Below, one piece after another: positions 1 through 6,363 of a DNA stretch of 18,347 bases. Every line of letters begins with the position of its first letter. Positions within the stretch are counted from its first letter, which is position 1. The notes under the pieces were generated by a model, which worked only from the letters and a program-made list of their open reading frames with translations, was not told where the DNA came from and ran no database searches. Made by a program: the position numbers and the translations under genes. Source of the DNA: Verrucomicrobiia bacterium (GTDB lineage: Bacteria > Verrucomicrobiota > Verrucomicrobiia > Limisphaerales > Palsa-1400); NCBI GenBank assembly GCA_025934545.1, contig JAICXV010000002.1, positions 1 to 18,347 on the forward strand, in the 5' to 3' direction.

Positions 1-416
1 ATCGGCGGGACGAACGGCCGTGAACCAGTCGCGATAATCACGTGATCGTAAGGCTCATTCACCGCCTCGCCATCGAGCGCACGAGCTGCATCGGTCGCGT
101 AGGCCAGAGCGGTTTTGGCCAGCGGAACGCCCGTCACTACTTTTTTCTCGCGATCAATTTTCATCGCCCGAACGCCGGCGTGGAGCACGATGTTATTCTT
201 TTTATACCAGGAAAGCGGATTGAGGAAAATCTCGGTCGGCTTTTGCGTTCCATTCAGGACGTTGCTGAGGAGAATGCGATTGTAGTTTCCGTACGGCTCC
301 GCGCCAAACATCACGATATCGAAACGGTTCGGTGCGCGTTTATGGATTTCTTCGACAACACGGGCGCCAGCCATCCCGTTCCCGATGACTACCAATTTAG
401 TTTTCGTTTCGCTCAT
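1..416 (-). CDS. nirB: NirB-type nitrite reductase, FAD/NAD(P)-binding N-terminus (partial)
   Basis: Seen: reading leftward from an ATG at 416, 138 codons are open and the gene continues beyond the window edge. The product begins MSETKTKLVVIGNGMAGARV, with a Rossmann GxGxxG (G12, G14, G17), followed by EPYGNYNRILLSNVL and, near the edge, YDHVIIATGSRPFVPP. Known: this layout is the N-terminal pyridine-nucleotide-disulfide oxidoreductase domain of assimilatory or dissimilatory NAD(P)H nitrite reductase large subunits (NirB/NasB), where FAD passes electrons from NAD(P)H to siroheme and a [4Fe-4S] centre. Context: it lies 17 bp after the porin gene and in the same operon as an FNT nitrite channel, which supports nitrite as substrate. 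The siroheme part cannot be seen, so a shorter stand-alone reductase of the same family, or a split enzyme, remains possible. An ATG two codons upstream but in another frame was not chosen. Confidence 0.72.
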   Translation of the reverse strand, partial: MSETKTKLVVIGNGMAGARVVEEIHKRAPNRFDIVMFGAEPYGNYNRILLSNVLNGTQKPTEIFLNPLSWYKKNNIVLHAGVRAMKIDREKKVVTGVPLAKTALAYATDAARALDGEAVNEPYDHVIIATGSRPFVPP

Positions 417-433
417 GGCATTTGGTCACAACA

Positions 434-1810
434 TCAGAATTTAAATTCCAGCTGCGCCCAAAATCTTTGCAACTTCACATCCGCCACCGTGACCGCAGGC
501 GCGGCGGCGTCTTTGCCGTCGTAATAGGCGTATTCAAGAGTCGCCGCGAAATATTTGCCGAGTTTCTTCGTGGCCATGACATCGAACTCCTGGCCGTAAT
601 CGCCTCCGCCGTGGCTGGCGTCAAACTTGTGATAGATAAAGCGAACAGGAACTTCGGAAGGCAACGCAACCTGGACATAGCCATAAAGATTTTGCAATCC
701 GTTGGCGGGCGTGCTGGAAAGTAAATCCGCCCATTCGAAAGCGTGGAATGTTGCCAGAGGCGTCCGGAAGGAAGCGCGACCACCCGCCTTGCCAGAGTTG
801 ATACCGCTGCCGAAGCCTTCGTAGCCCGCGCCAAAAGCCACCGGTTTAATGTTCGCGCCCGCTTCCAAATTATAATAGCTGGCGTGATATCGGAGCGGGG
901 TTTTGCCGTAATCAGTTTGCCACGCGTATTCAGCGCGGTAGTCCAGCGCGATCCGGTCGGTGACCGGCGCTGCGCCGGCAAAGTATCCGCCGTACGTCGC
1001 GCACGAGTTGGCCGCGCCGGCCGCGTTGGTCAAATCCAGCAAATAGCTGTAGCCGACAAACCGGCCATATTCCCAACCGGAATAGGAAACGTTAATCAAA
1101 TGCGAGGCCGACCGAAAATCGGTGTTTGCCGGCGGCAGACCGCTGACATCGCCGTAAACGCGGTGCACATCCCAAATGTATCCGTAGAACAAATTGAGAT
1201 TGGTGATCGGTTGGCTTCCGATGGTGCCTGCATCGAACGTCTGCCAATATTGTCGCCAGCCGCTGTCACCGATGAACCGATGGTTATCGAGCGTCAAATG
1301 CTGCTGACCTCCACGCGCGGCGACCCAGTTTTCGTAACTATAGCCCAGCCACGCCTGGTCCAGTCGCGTCAAGGGCGGGTCCGCTACGACAGGTTTGTCA
1401 CCTTTATGATTTGACCCGGCCGCATTGAAGTTCCCATCCGATCCGATGACGGAGACATTTTCGCCTTCCACCATTCCTTGAAACCCGTAGAGTGGCGCGG
1501 TTGTATAACCAACACGCGTGCGAATGGTTGGAGCGTAAGATGGTTGCTTGATTGCAGGGACGTTATCTTCATCGGCGTATTCAAAGCGCAGGCGAGCGTC
1601 AATATTGACCTTCCCTTTAGCGATCGCCTCCGGGAGTTTGCCGTCGAAAAATTTTTGGAACAGGTCCGGTTCCGCGTTCGAAGACGCCGCCGGAGTTACG
1701 GAGGCAGGAGGTTGCGCTGTTCCCGACGCTGTAAACGGCTGCGGTTGCGCGAATGTGCCGATGGCGGCCGCGAACAAGGTCGCCGCAGTGATGATTGAGG
1801 TGTTCTTCAT
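434..1810 (-). CDS. Alginate-export-type outer-membrane porin
   Basis: Seen: 458 residues from the ATG at 1810, starting MKNTSIITAATLFAAAIGTF, a clear Sec signal peptide ending near AQPQ. A low-complexity Pro/Ala/Ser linker of about 25 residues follows. The rest alternates aromatic and polar residues in beta-strand fashion (for example RLDQAWLGYSYENW and NLNLFYGYIWDVHRVYG) and ends in LEFKF, a terminal Phe typical of Bam-assembled outer-membrane barrels. Known: this resembles the alginate export porin family (AlgE/PF13372-like), which in many Gram-negatives are general anion or substrate porins with no alginate link. The open frame extends upstream to 1978, but that would overlap the channel gene and bury the signal peptide, so the 1810 start is preferred. 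Inference: its position between the nitrite channel (5 bp gap) and the reductase suggests it passes nitrate or nitrite across the outer membrane. Confidence 0.8.
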   Translation of the reverse strand: MKNTSIITAATLFAAAIGTFAQPQPFTASGTAQPPASVTPAASSNAEPDLFQKFFDGKLPEAIAKGKVNIDARLRFEYADEDNVPAIKQPSYAPTIRTRVGYTTAPLYGFQGMVEGENVSVIGSDGNFNAAGSNHKGDKPVVADPPLTRLDQAWLGYSYENWVAARGGQQHLTLDNHRFIGDSGWRQYWQTFDAGTIGSQPITNLNLFYGYIWDVHRVYGDVSGLPPANTDFRSASHLINVSYSGWEYGRFVGYSYLLDLTNAAGAANSCATYGGYFAGAAPVTDRIALDYRAEYAWQTDYGKTPLRYHASYYNLEAGANIKPVAFGAGYEGFGSGINSGKAGGRASFRTPLATFHAFEWADLLSSTPANGLQNLYGYVQVALPSEVPVRFIYHKFDASHGGGDYGQEFDVMATKKLGKYFAATLEYAYYDGKDAAAPAVTVADVKLQRFWAQLEFKF

Positions 1811-1815
1811 TATTT

Positions 1816-2667
1816 TTACGAAATAGCTTTTTCCACGGCGGGCATGAGGGACGTTGCGGCGACGGGAACGGACGCGGCTCGACGCGTTGGAGAATAAGTC
1901 CAGTAGAGGAAAAGCCCGGTGAAAAGAAAGCCGCCCACCAAATTGCCCATCGTCACCGGAACCATGTTCCAAAGCCACCAGTCCGTCATCGTGACTTTGG
2001 CGCCGAACATCATCCCGGCGGGAATGACGAACATATTAACGACCGCATGTTCGAACCCCTGCGCAAAGAACATAAAAACGGGGAGCCACGCTCCGGCAAT
2101 TTTGCCGAGCGTCGACGTCGAAGTCATCGCCGCGACCACACCGAGTGTTACCATCCAGTTGCACAAGATTGCTTTCGTGAAACACGTAATGACGCCGGCG
2201 GTTCCGAATTTGGCGTATCCGATCGTCTTTGCTTCCGCGATCGCAATAATTTTTTGCGCGAGCACGTCCGGCGCAACGGAACCCATCGTCGTCAGGACGC
2301 AATACAGCAGGACCGCGTAAAAGAGACTGCCGATAAGATTGCCAAGAAACACCCAGCTCAAATTCGAGATAACCGTTGCGAGCGAAATACTGCCGTTGCA
2401 ACGCGCCAACGGAACCAGCCCAAAACTGCCGGTGACCAATTCGAGACCGAGCAAAATAATCAGCACAAAACCCACCGGAAACACCAGCGCACCAACGAGC
2501 GGCATGCTCGTTTGAATCGCCGAGGTCAGCGCCAGACTCGTCGCTATACCAAGCAGTGCACCCGATAAAAATCCGCGTATGAGCAAATCTCGAGTGGACA
2601 GGCGCGCTTTGGCGGTCCCGGTTTTCAACATGATTTCAACAACGTCGGCAGGCTTGATGTAATCCAT
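1816..2667 (-). CDS. nirC: Formate/nitrite transporter (FNT) family channel
   Basis: Seen: 283 residues with about six hydrophobic spans. FNT hallmarks are in order: GLELVTGSF (about 74-82), TKAILCNWMV (Lys165), GFEHAVVNMF (His207) and NMVPVTMGNLVGG (about 234-246). Known: FNT proteins (FocA, NirC, HSC) are pentameric inner-membrane channels for small monovalent anions, with the pore histidine and a conserved lysine needed for transport. Length and motif spacing are normal for the family. Context: it is the first gene of a minus-strand operon with a porin and a NirB-type reductase, which points to nitrite rather than formate. No pyruvate formate-lyase is present here. The start at 2667 gives a short cytoplasmic N-terminus as usual; no strong ribosome-binding site is visible. 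A sigma-54-like promoter match lies about 90 bp upstream. Confidence 0.88.
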   Translation of the reverse strand: MDYIKPADVVEIMLKTGTAKARLSTRDLLIRGFLSGALLGIATSLALTSAIQTSMPLVGALVFPVGFVLIILLGLELVTGSFGLVPLARCNGSISLATVISNLSWVFLGNLIGSLFYAVLLYCVLTTMGSVAPDVLAQKIIAIAEAKTIGYAKFGTAGVITCFTKAILCNWMVTLGVVAAMTSTSTLGKIAGAWLPVFMFFAQGFEHAVVNMFVIPAGMMFGAKVTMTDWWLWNMVPVTMGNLVGGFLFTGLFLYWTYSPTRRAASVPVAATSLMPAVEKAIS

Positions 2668-2754
2668 AATTGGCTGAAAAAGTTTTGGCGGAAGAAGTTT
2701 AGAGCAAAATTCAGTTCATCGATTCCCTGTTCTTCTTCCCTGAGCGCAGTCGTT

Positions 2755-2770
2755 AGCACGCGCGATGCCA
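2755..2770 (-). promoter_or_regulatory. Candidate sigma-54 (-24/-12) promoter of the nitrite operon
   Basis: On the minus strand this reads TGGCATCGCGCGTGCT. Against the consensus TGGCACGRNNNTTGCW it keeps the invariant GG and GC at the exact 12-base offset and matches all but three specified positions. It would start transcription near 2744, leaving a leader of about 75 nt before the channel gene. Sigma-54 control of nitrite assimilation is well known in other bacteria, but this is a single weak-motif match with no confirmed activator site. Confidence 0.35.
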
Positions 2771-2783
2771 AAACGTCAAACAC

Positions 2784-2797
2784 ACGACAAATGTCGT
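2784..2797. promoter_or_regulatory. Small palindrome ACGACA-AA-TGTCGT, possible operator
   Basis: A perfect 6-bp inverted repeat with a 2-bp spacer lies in the divergent gap between the nitrite channel and the GlcD-like gene, 14 bp upstream of the sigma-54-like box. It could be an operator for either gene. It does not fit FNR, CRP or NtrC consensus sites. The rest of the 2668-2995 gap shows a TATAAA at 2820-2825 but no matching -35 and no convincing gene. Confidence 0.25.
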
Positions 2798-2995
2798 AAT
2801 GATTTTAAATTCTACGGCGTATAAATTCGCGCAACGAAAGTTGCCGTCTGTTCAGCCACCACAAAATTTAACAACGGTTTAATGGCTTCTGGATTATTCG
2901 CATCACTCGGGCTGTCGTTTTTTGTCCAGCCTGCAAAGTTTAGGGGCACAATTTTTACTTCAGCCTGCCGCCGGCAACCTTTAGCCTTAAGAAAA

Positions 2996-4375
2996 ATGCC
3001 AGCACAAGAAGTCATCGCCGAACTACAGAAAATCGTCGGAAACAAAGACGTCCTCACGGCCAAAGAGGATCTCATTACTTATTCCTTCGATGGCACCGCT
3101 GCCCTGAGTCAAATGCCCGGTTGCGTTGTGTTCGTCGAATCGGCCTCGGAAGTCTCGGCGATTTTGAAACTTGCAAATGCGAAAAGATTTCCCGTCGTTA
3201 CGCGCGGTTCGGGCACCGGATTGAGCGGCGGTAGTTTGCCCAGCCCAGATTGCGTCGTGCTGTGCACGGTCAAGATGGACAAAATTCTCGAGCTCGACCG
3301 CGCCAATCTGACGATGCTGGTCGAGCCTGGTGTGACTACCTTGCAAGTCGCTGACGCCGCGACGGCTGCAGGTTTGTTTTATCCGCCCGATCCGGGCTCG
3401 ATGAAGATTTCGACCATCGGCGGCAACGTCGCGGAAAATTCCGGCGGCCTCCGTGGACTTAAATACGGCATCACGCGCAATTATGTCATGGGTCTGGAAG
3501 TTGTTTTGCCCAATGGCGAGATCATGACCACCGGAAACAAATGCGTGAAGGATGTCGCCGGTTATTCGTTGAAAGATATTTTCGTTGGATCAGAAGGGAC
3601 GCTTGGGGTCATCACCAAAGTTCTGCTGAAGCTGATTCCAAAACCGGCGGCGAAAAAAACGATGGTGGCGACCTTCTCACAGATGGACAAAGCCGCCGGA
3701 GCCGTGTCGGCCATCATCGCCGCGCAAATTATTCCGTGCACGTTGGAATTCCTGGACCGCACGACCATTCATTGCGTTGAAGACTTCGCGAAGGTTGGGC
3801 TGCCATTGAATTGCGAGGCTCTGTTGCTGATCGAGACTGATGGCCATCCCGCCGCCGTCGCTGATGAAGCGGCCAAGATGGAACAAATCTGTCGCGAAAA
3901 AGGCTGCATGGAACTGCGCGTCGCGGCCAACGATGAAGAAGCAACAAAGCTCGCCACCGCACGGCGTAGCGCGTTTTCGGCCTTGGCGCGATTATCGCCC
4001 ACAACAATTTTAGAAGACGCGACCGTGCCCCGAAGCGAACTCGCGCAAATGATTCGATTCGTCGAAGCGGTCGCCCGAAAATACAAACTCCGCATCGGCA
4101 CCTTCGGCCACATGGGTGACGGCAACTTGCATCCGACGTTCCTGACCGACGAACGCAACAAAGAGGAAATGCATCGCATCGAGGAAGCTTTCAAAGAAAT
4201 CTTCGACGAAGCGATTCGCCTCGGCGGCACGATTACGGGCGAGCACGGTGTCGGTGTGGCGAAGAAATCTTTCCTGCCGAAGTTCCTCGGCGAAGCGCAA
4301 ATGAAGGTCACTCGCGATCTCCGTCGCACCTTGGACCCGAACGGGATTCTAAATCCCGGCAAGATGTTCGATTAA
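2996..4375 (+). CDS. glcD: FAD-linked oxidase, glycolate/D-lactate dehydrogenase GlcD-type
   Basis: Seen: 459 residues from ATG 2996. The open frame runs back to 2882 but the extra 38 residues match nothing in the family, so the internal ATG before PAQEVIAELQKIVG is preferred. The N-terminal half is an FAD_binding_4 (PCMH) domain with VTRGSGTGLSGGSLP, PDPGSMKISTIGGNVAENSG and KDVAGYSLKDIFVGSEGTLG. The C-terminal half is an FAD-oxidase_C domain with GHMGDGNLHP (His372 and His379, the metal/substrate histidines) and GGTITGEHGVGVAKK. Known: GlcD oxidises glycolate or D-lactate at the inner membrane, usually with GlcE and the Fe-S protein GlcF. Neither follows here, so it may be a stand-alone 2-hydroxyacid dehydrogenase or its partners lie elsewhere. 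Substrate cannot be read from the sequence. Confidence 0.88.
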   Translation: MPAQEVIAELQKIVGNKDVLTAKEDLITYSFDGTAALSQMPGCVVFVESASEVSAILKLANAKRFPVVTRGSGTGLSGGSLPSPDCVVLCTVKMDKILELDRANLTMLVEPGVTTLQVADAATAAGLFYPPDPGSMKISTIGGNVAENSGGLRGLKYGITRNYVMGLEVVLPNGEIMTTGNKCVKDVAGYSLKDIFVGSEGTLGVITKVLLKLIPKPAAKKTMVATFSQMDKAAGAVSAIIAAQIIPCTLEFLDRTTIHCVEDFAKVGLPLNCEALLLIETDGHPAAVADEAAKMEQICREKGCMELRVAANDEEATKLATARRSAFSALARLSPTTILEDATVPRSELAQMIRFVEAVARKYKLRIGTFGHMGDGNLHPTFLTDERNKEEMHRIEEAFKEIFDEAIRLGGTITGEHGVGVAKKSFLPKFLGEAQMKVTRDLRRTLDPNGILNPGKMFD

Positions 4376-4381
4376 GAATTC

Positions 4382-4448
4382 GACCACGGATTACACGGAT
4401 GACTCGGATAAAGAATTCTTATCCGTGCCATCCGTGTAATCCGTGGTC
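4382..4448. repeat. Long hairpin repeat (ccacggattacacggat type) after the GlcD gene
   Basis: The arm at 4382-4410 and the arm at 4420-4448 are inverted copies matching at 27 of 29 positions. The bases between them (aagaattct) nearly complete the palindrome, so almost the whole element can fold into one hairpin with a single bulged A. It starts 6 bp after the GlcD stop. It has no T-run, so it is more likely a dispersed repeat family, possibly also protecting the mRNA 3' end, than a simple terminator. I recall elements with this ACCACGGATTACACGGAT core from intergenic DNA of verrucomicrobial and planctomycete genomes, but could not check. Confidence 0.8.
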
Positions 4449-4492
4449 AATTTTGTTTGCCTTTGCAACGGGTTGCGCAAAAATTCGCGCGC

Positions 4493-5665
4493 ATGAAGAA
4501 GACCGGAAAATTTGCGGCGTATCCACGACTGAATCCACTTGGGATTGGTAAAAACATTTCCGCCGCTGACCTCATTGACGAAACCTTTCTCGCCTACAAC
4601 GGCGGACGCCTGCGCGAAGCGGCCAAGCTCCTCACCGAAAAAATGCTGCCGAAAGACGGCTTCATCGGCATGAGTCTCACTGGCGCGCTGACGCCGGCCG
4701 GCCTCGGCAAATCATGTTTGATTCCGCTGATGAAGGCCGGGTTCGTTGATTGGATTGTTTCGACGGGCGCGAATCTGTATCACGATTTGCATTACGGGTT
4801 GAACATGCAGTTGTTTCAAGGCTCGCCGTTTCTTGACGACGTCGTGTTGCATCGCGACGGCGTCATTCGCATTTACGATATTCTTTTTGATTACAATGTG
4901 CTGCTCGACACCGACGCCTTCGTGCGCGAGGTGATTCAAGGGCCGGAGTTTCAGCGCACGATGGGCACGGACGAATTTCATTATCTCCTTGGGAAATACG
5001 TGTCCGAACGCGGGCGTCAGTTGAAGCTCAAGGACAGCTCCGTCCTCGCGACGGCTTATGAATGCGGCATCCCCGTTTTCACGAGCAGCCCGGGCGACAG
5101 CTCGATTGGCATGAACGTCGCCGCGATGAGCATGCGCGATTTGAAATTGATTCCGGATGTGAATCGCGATGTGAACCAGACGGCGGCAATTGTTTACGAA
5201 GCGAAATCTTCCGGCCACAAATCGTCAGTCTTCATTCTCGGCGGTGGTTCGCCAAAAAATTTCATGCTGCAAACCGAGCCGCAGATCCAGGAAGTCATGG
5301 GCATCGAGGAAAAGGGTCACGACTACTTTTTACAATGCACCGATGCGCGGCCCGATACTGGCGGCCTCAGTGGCGCGACGCCGGCCGAAGCAGTTAGTTG
5401 GGGCAAGGTCGATCCGGATTCCCTGCCCGATTGCGTGGTCGCCTATATCGACTCGACGATTTCCCTGCCGCTACTCACCGCCTACGCCCTCAGCCGCGTC
5501 AAACCGCGTAAACAAAAGCGCCTCTTTGACCGTCGCGACGAACTTTACAACAAAGTGCGCTCGCTCTACCTGAAGATCGGGACGGTCACAAAAATCAAGA
5601 CGAGCCGAAAGCTGGCCAAACGCGCCAGCGGGGTTGGAACAAAAACAATCGAACGCGACCGCTAG
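4493..5665 (+). CDS. Deoxyhypusine synthase family protein (bacterial DHS-like / homospermidine synthase-like)
   Basis: Seen: 390 residues from ATG 4493. A TTG at 4457 would add 12 residues with no family support. [14 protein letters not shown] and [15 protein letters not shown] correspond to the NAD-binding motifs of deoxyhypusine synthase, and [11 protein letters not shown] contains the equivalent of the lysine that carries the aminobutyl imine intermediate in human DHS (here Lys305). The C-terminal 60 residues are Lys/Arg rich. Known: DHS transfers the aminobutyl group of spermidine to a lysine of eIF5A in eukaryotes and archaea. Bacteria lack eIF5A, and several bacterial members make homospermidine instead, so a polyamine role is most likely. 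Context: it follows the GlcD gene by 117 bp, most of it a hairpin repeat, so co-transcription is uncertain. It is followed by two small hairpins. Confidence 0.85.
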   Translation: MKKTGKFAAYPRLNPLGIGKNISAADLIDETFLAYNGGRLREAAKLLTEKMLPKDGFIGMSLTGALTPAGLGKSCLIPLMKAGFVDWIVSTGANLYHDLHYGLNMQLFQGSPFLDDVVLHRDGVIRIYDILFDYNVLLDTDAFVREVIQGPEFQRTMGTDEFHYLLGKYVSERGRQLKLKDSSVLATAYECGIPVFTSSPGDSSIGMNVAAMSMRDLKLIPDVNRDVNQTAAIVYEAKSSGHKSSVFILGGGSPKNFMLQTEPQIQEVMGIEEKGHDYFLQCTDARPDTGGLSGATPAEAVSWGKVDPDSLPDCVVAYIDSTISLPLLTAYALSRVKPRKQKRLFDRRDELYNKVRSLYLKIGTVTKIKTSRKLAKRASGVGTKTIERDR

Positions 5666-5675
5666 GCCTCGCTGC

Positions 5676-5760
5676 ATGTCGGAATGAATGTATGTCGGAA
5701 TAGGGCTTTCCGACATCAGACGTTTGCTTGTTGTATGTCGGAATTACTTATATTCCGACA
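5676..5760. repeat. ATGTCGGAAT repeat cluster forming two hairpins
   Basis: Direct copies of ATGTCGGAAT start at 5676, 5692 and 5735. Inverted copies lie at 5707-5716 (TTTCCGACAT) and 5752-5760 (ATTCCGACA). They form two consecutive 9-bp stems (5692-5716 and 5736-5760) directly after the DHS-like stop codon, followed by a short AAC-rich run. There is no T-run, so termination would have to be imperfect. They may instead be a small palindromic repeat family or operator-like sites. Confidence 0.7.
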
Positions 5761-5845
5761 ACAACAACAACAGCAACCCGAGGATCGATACAACAATCAG
5801 GGCAACCGACTAATCAAGGTTGGTTAGGGTTTTCGTCATTCAGGC

Positions 5846-5883
5846 AAAAAAAAATCCCCGCTAAAGGTTACCCTTTAGCAGGG
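5846..5883 (-). terminator. Intrinsic terminator of the putative ncRNA
   Basis: On the minus strand CCCTGCTAAAGG, a GTAA tetraloop, and CCTTTAGCGGGG form a 12-bp stem with one G-U pair, followed by A and then nine Ts. This is the strongest rho-independent terminator in the window and points leftward only. Because no gene on the minus strand lies between it and 6296, it argues for a transcript across that region. Confidence 0.88.
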
Positions 5884-6296
5884 AGTTTGGCTTAGCAGGG
5901 ACTTACGCGCGACATGAGGGAACCCAACGAAACCCCACACCACTTCGGCCGCCTGCAAAGATTGTCCAAAACTTTTAAAGATCGCTCGGACGCTTTATGC
6001 AATCCGAGGCAAAAAGAACTTCTGCCGATCGGGCCAGCGTATGCGTGTTGAGGATTCAGGAACGGGTCGGCATCTCTAAAGCGTTCCTCAACACACGCTG
6101 ACTTCAACTACAGGTTCAGCTTGCGAGTCCAACTCTAAACATCATCGCGTTTCCCTCAACTCCCGCGATTACGGATTTGTGTCGGGTTGTGTACGGACAC
6201 CTTCTTCCGCAACCTGTCCCCCCTTCGGCACAGCCACTTAGCCCATCAGACCCGAGCAATTACTGAGATTTTCCTTGAAAACTCAGGGGTCTCCTG
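5846..6296 (-). ncRNA. Probable structured non-coding RNA, about 450 nt, family unknown
   Basis: Seen on the minus strand: a perfect TATAAT at 6303-6308, then about 450 nt without a convincing coding frame, ending in a strong intrinsic terminator (5846-5883). Reading 5' to 3' the stretch holds several stems: CTGAGTTTTC/GAAAA-T-CTCAG near the 5' end, enclosed by AGACCC/GGGTCT; GGACA/TGTCC; ATCGCG/CGCGAT; GCTGA/TCAGC; and GTGTTGAGGA/TCCTCAACAC (6085-6094 with 6045-6054). The loop of the last stem contains TGCCGA (6067-6072), complementary to TCGGCA at 6023-6028, a possible pseudoknot. I looked for hallmarks of tmRNA (tRNA-like end, tag frame), RNase P (GAGGAAAGTC, ACAGAA), 6S and SRP RNA and found none that hold. 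A 71-codon frame inside (5892-6107) starts at TTG, lacks a ribosome-binding site and has an odd composition. The transcript start near 6296 is inferred from the -10 box; the -35 is weak. Confidence 0.62.
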
Positions 6297-6302
6297 TGCT
6301 CA

Positions 6303-6308
6303 ATTATA
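6303..6308 (-). promoter_or_regulatory. -10 box TATAAT of the putative ncRNA
   Basis: The minus strand reads CTTATAATTGAGCACAGG, a perfect sigma-70 -10 hexamer, with transcription expected to begin about seven bases downstream near 6295-6297. No clear TTGACA is found 16-18 bp upstream, as is common for PVC promoters. It sits about 55 bp upstream of, and divergent from, the monoheme protein gene. Confidence 0.55.
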
Positions 6309-6363
6309 AGGTAAAGTCCTCAGCTACCGGCATCGAATGTCGGGCGGCGCGGACCCGCATTCT

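Noticed and set aside
42..524. Long plus-strand frames opposite the nitrite operon
   Set aside because: They lie antisense to the NirB-type and porin genes, are Arg-rich and match no family. They are shadows of high-GC coding DNA.
2812..2962. Minus-strand peptide ending NFVVAEQTATFVARIYTP in the divergent gap
   Set aside because: The C-terminal 50 residues look protein-like, but the only ATG start lies antisense inside the GlcD gene, no ribosome-binding site precedes an internal GTG, and the opposite strand must hold the GlcD promoter. Kept out pending homologs.
2882..2995. Upstream extension of the GlcD frame to an ATG at 2882
   Set aside because: The extra 38 residues resemble neither a GlcD N-terminus nor a proper export signal. 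The family starts close to PAQEVIAELQK.
5892..6107. A 71-codon minus-strand frame rich in Cys, Arg and Ser inside the putative ncRNA
   Set aside because: It starts at TTG without a ribosome-binding site, has a composition unlike its neighbours, and overlaps several strong stems. It is more likely a chance frame in a structured RNA.
6180..6235. SRP-like segment on the minus strand, CAGG...GCGGAAG...GGTGTCC
   Set aside because: It has a GGAA-like apex but lacks the AGCAG side of the conserved SRP loop, and the transcript is far longer than a 4.5S RNA.
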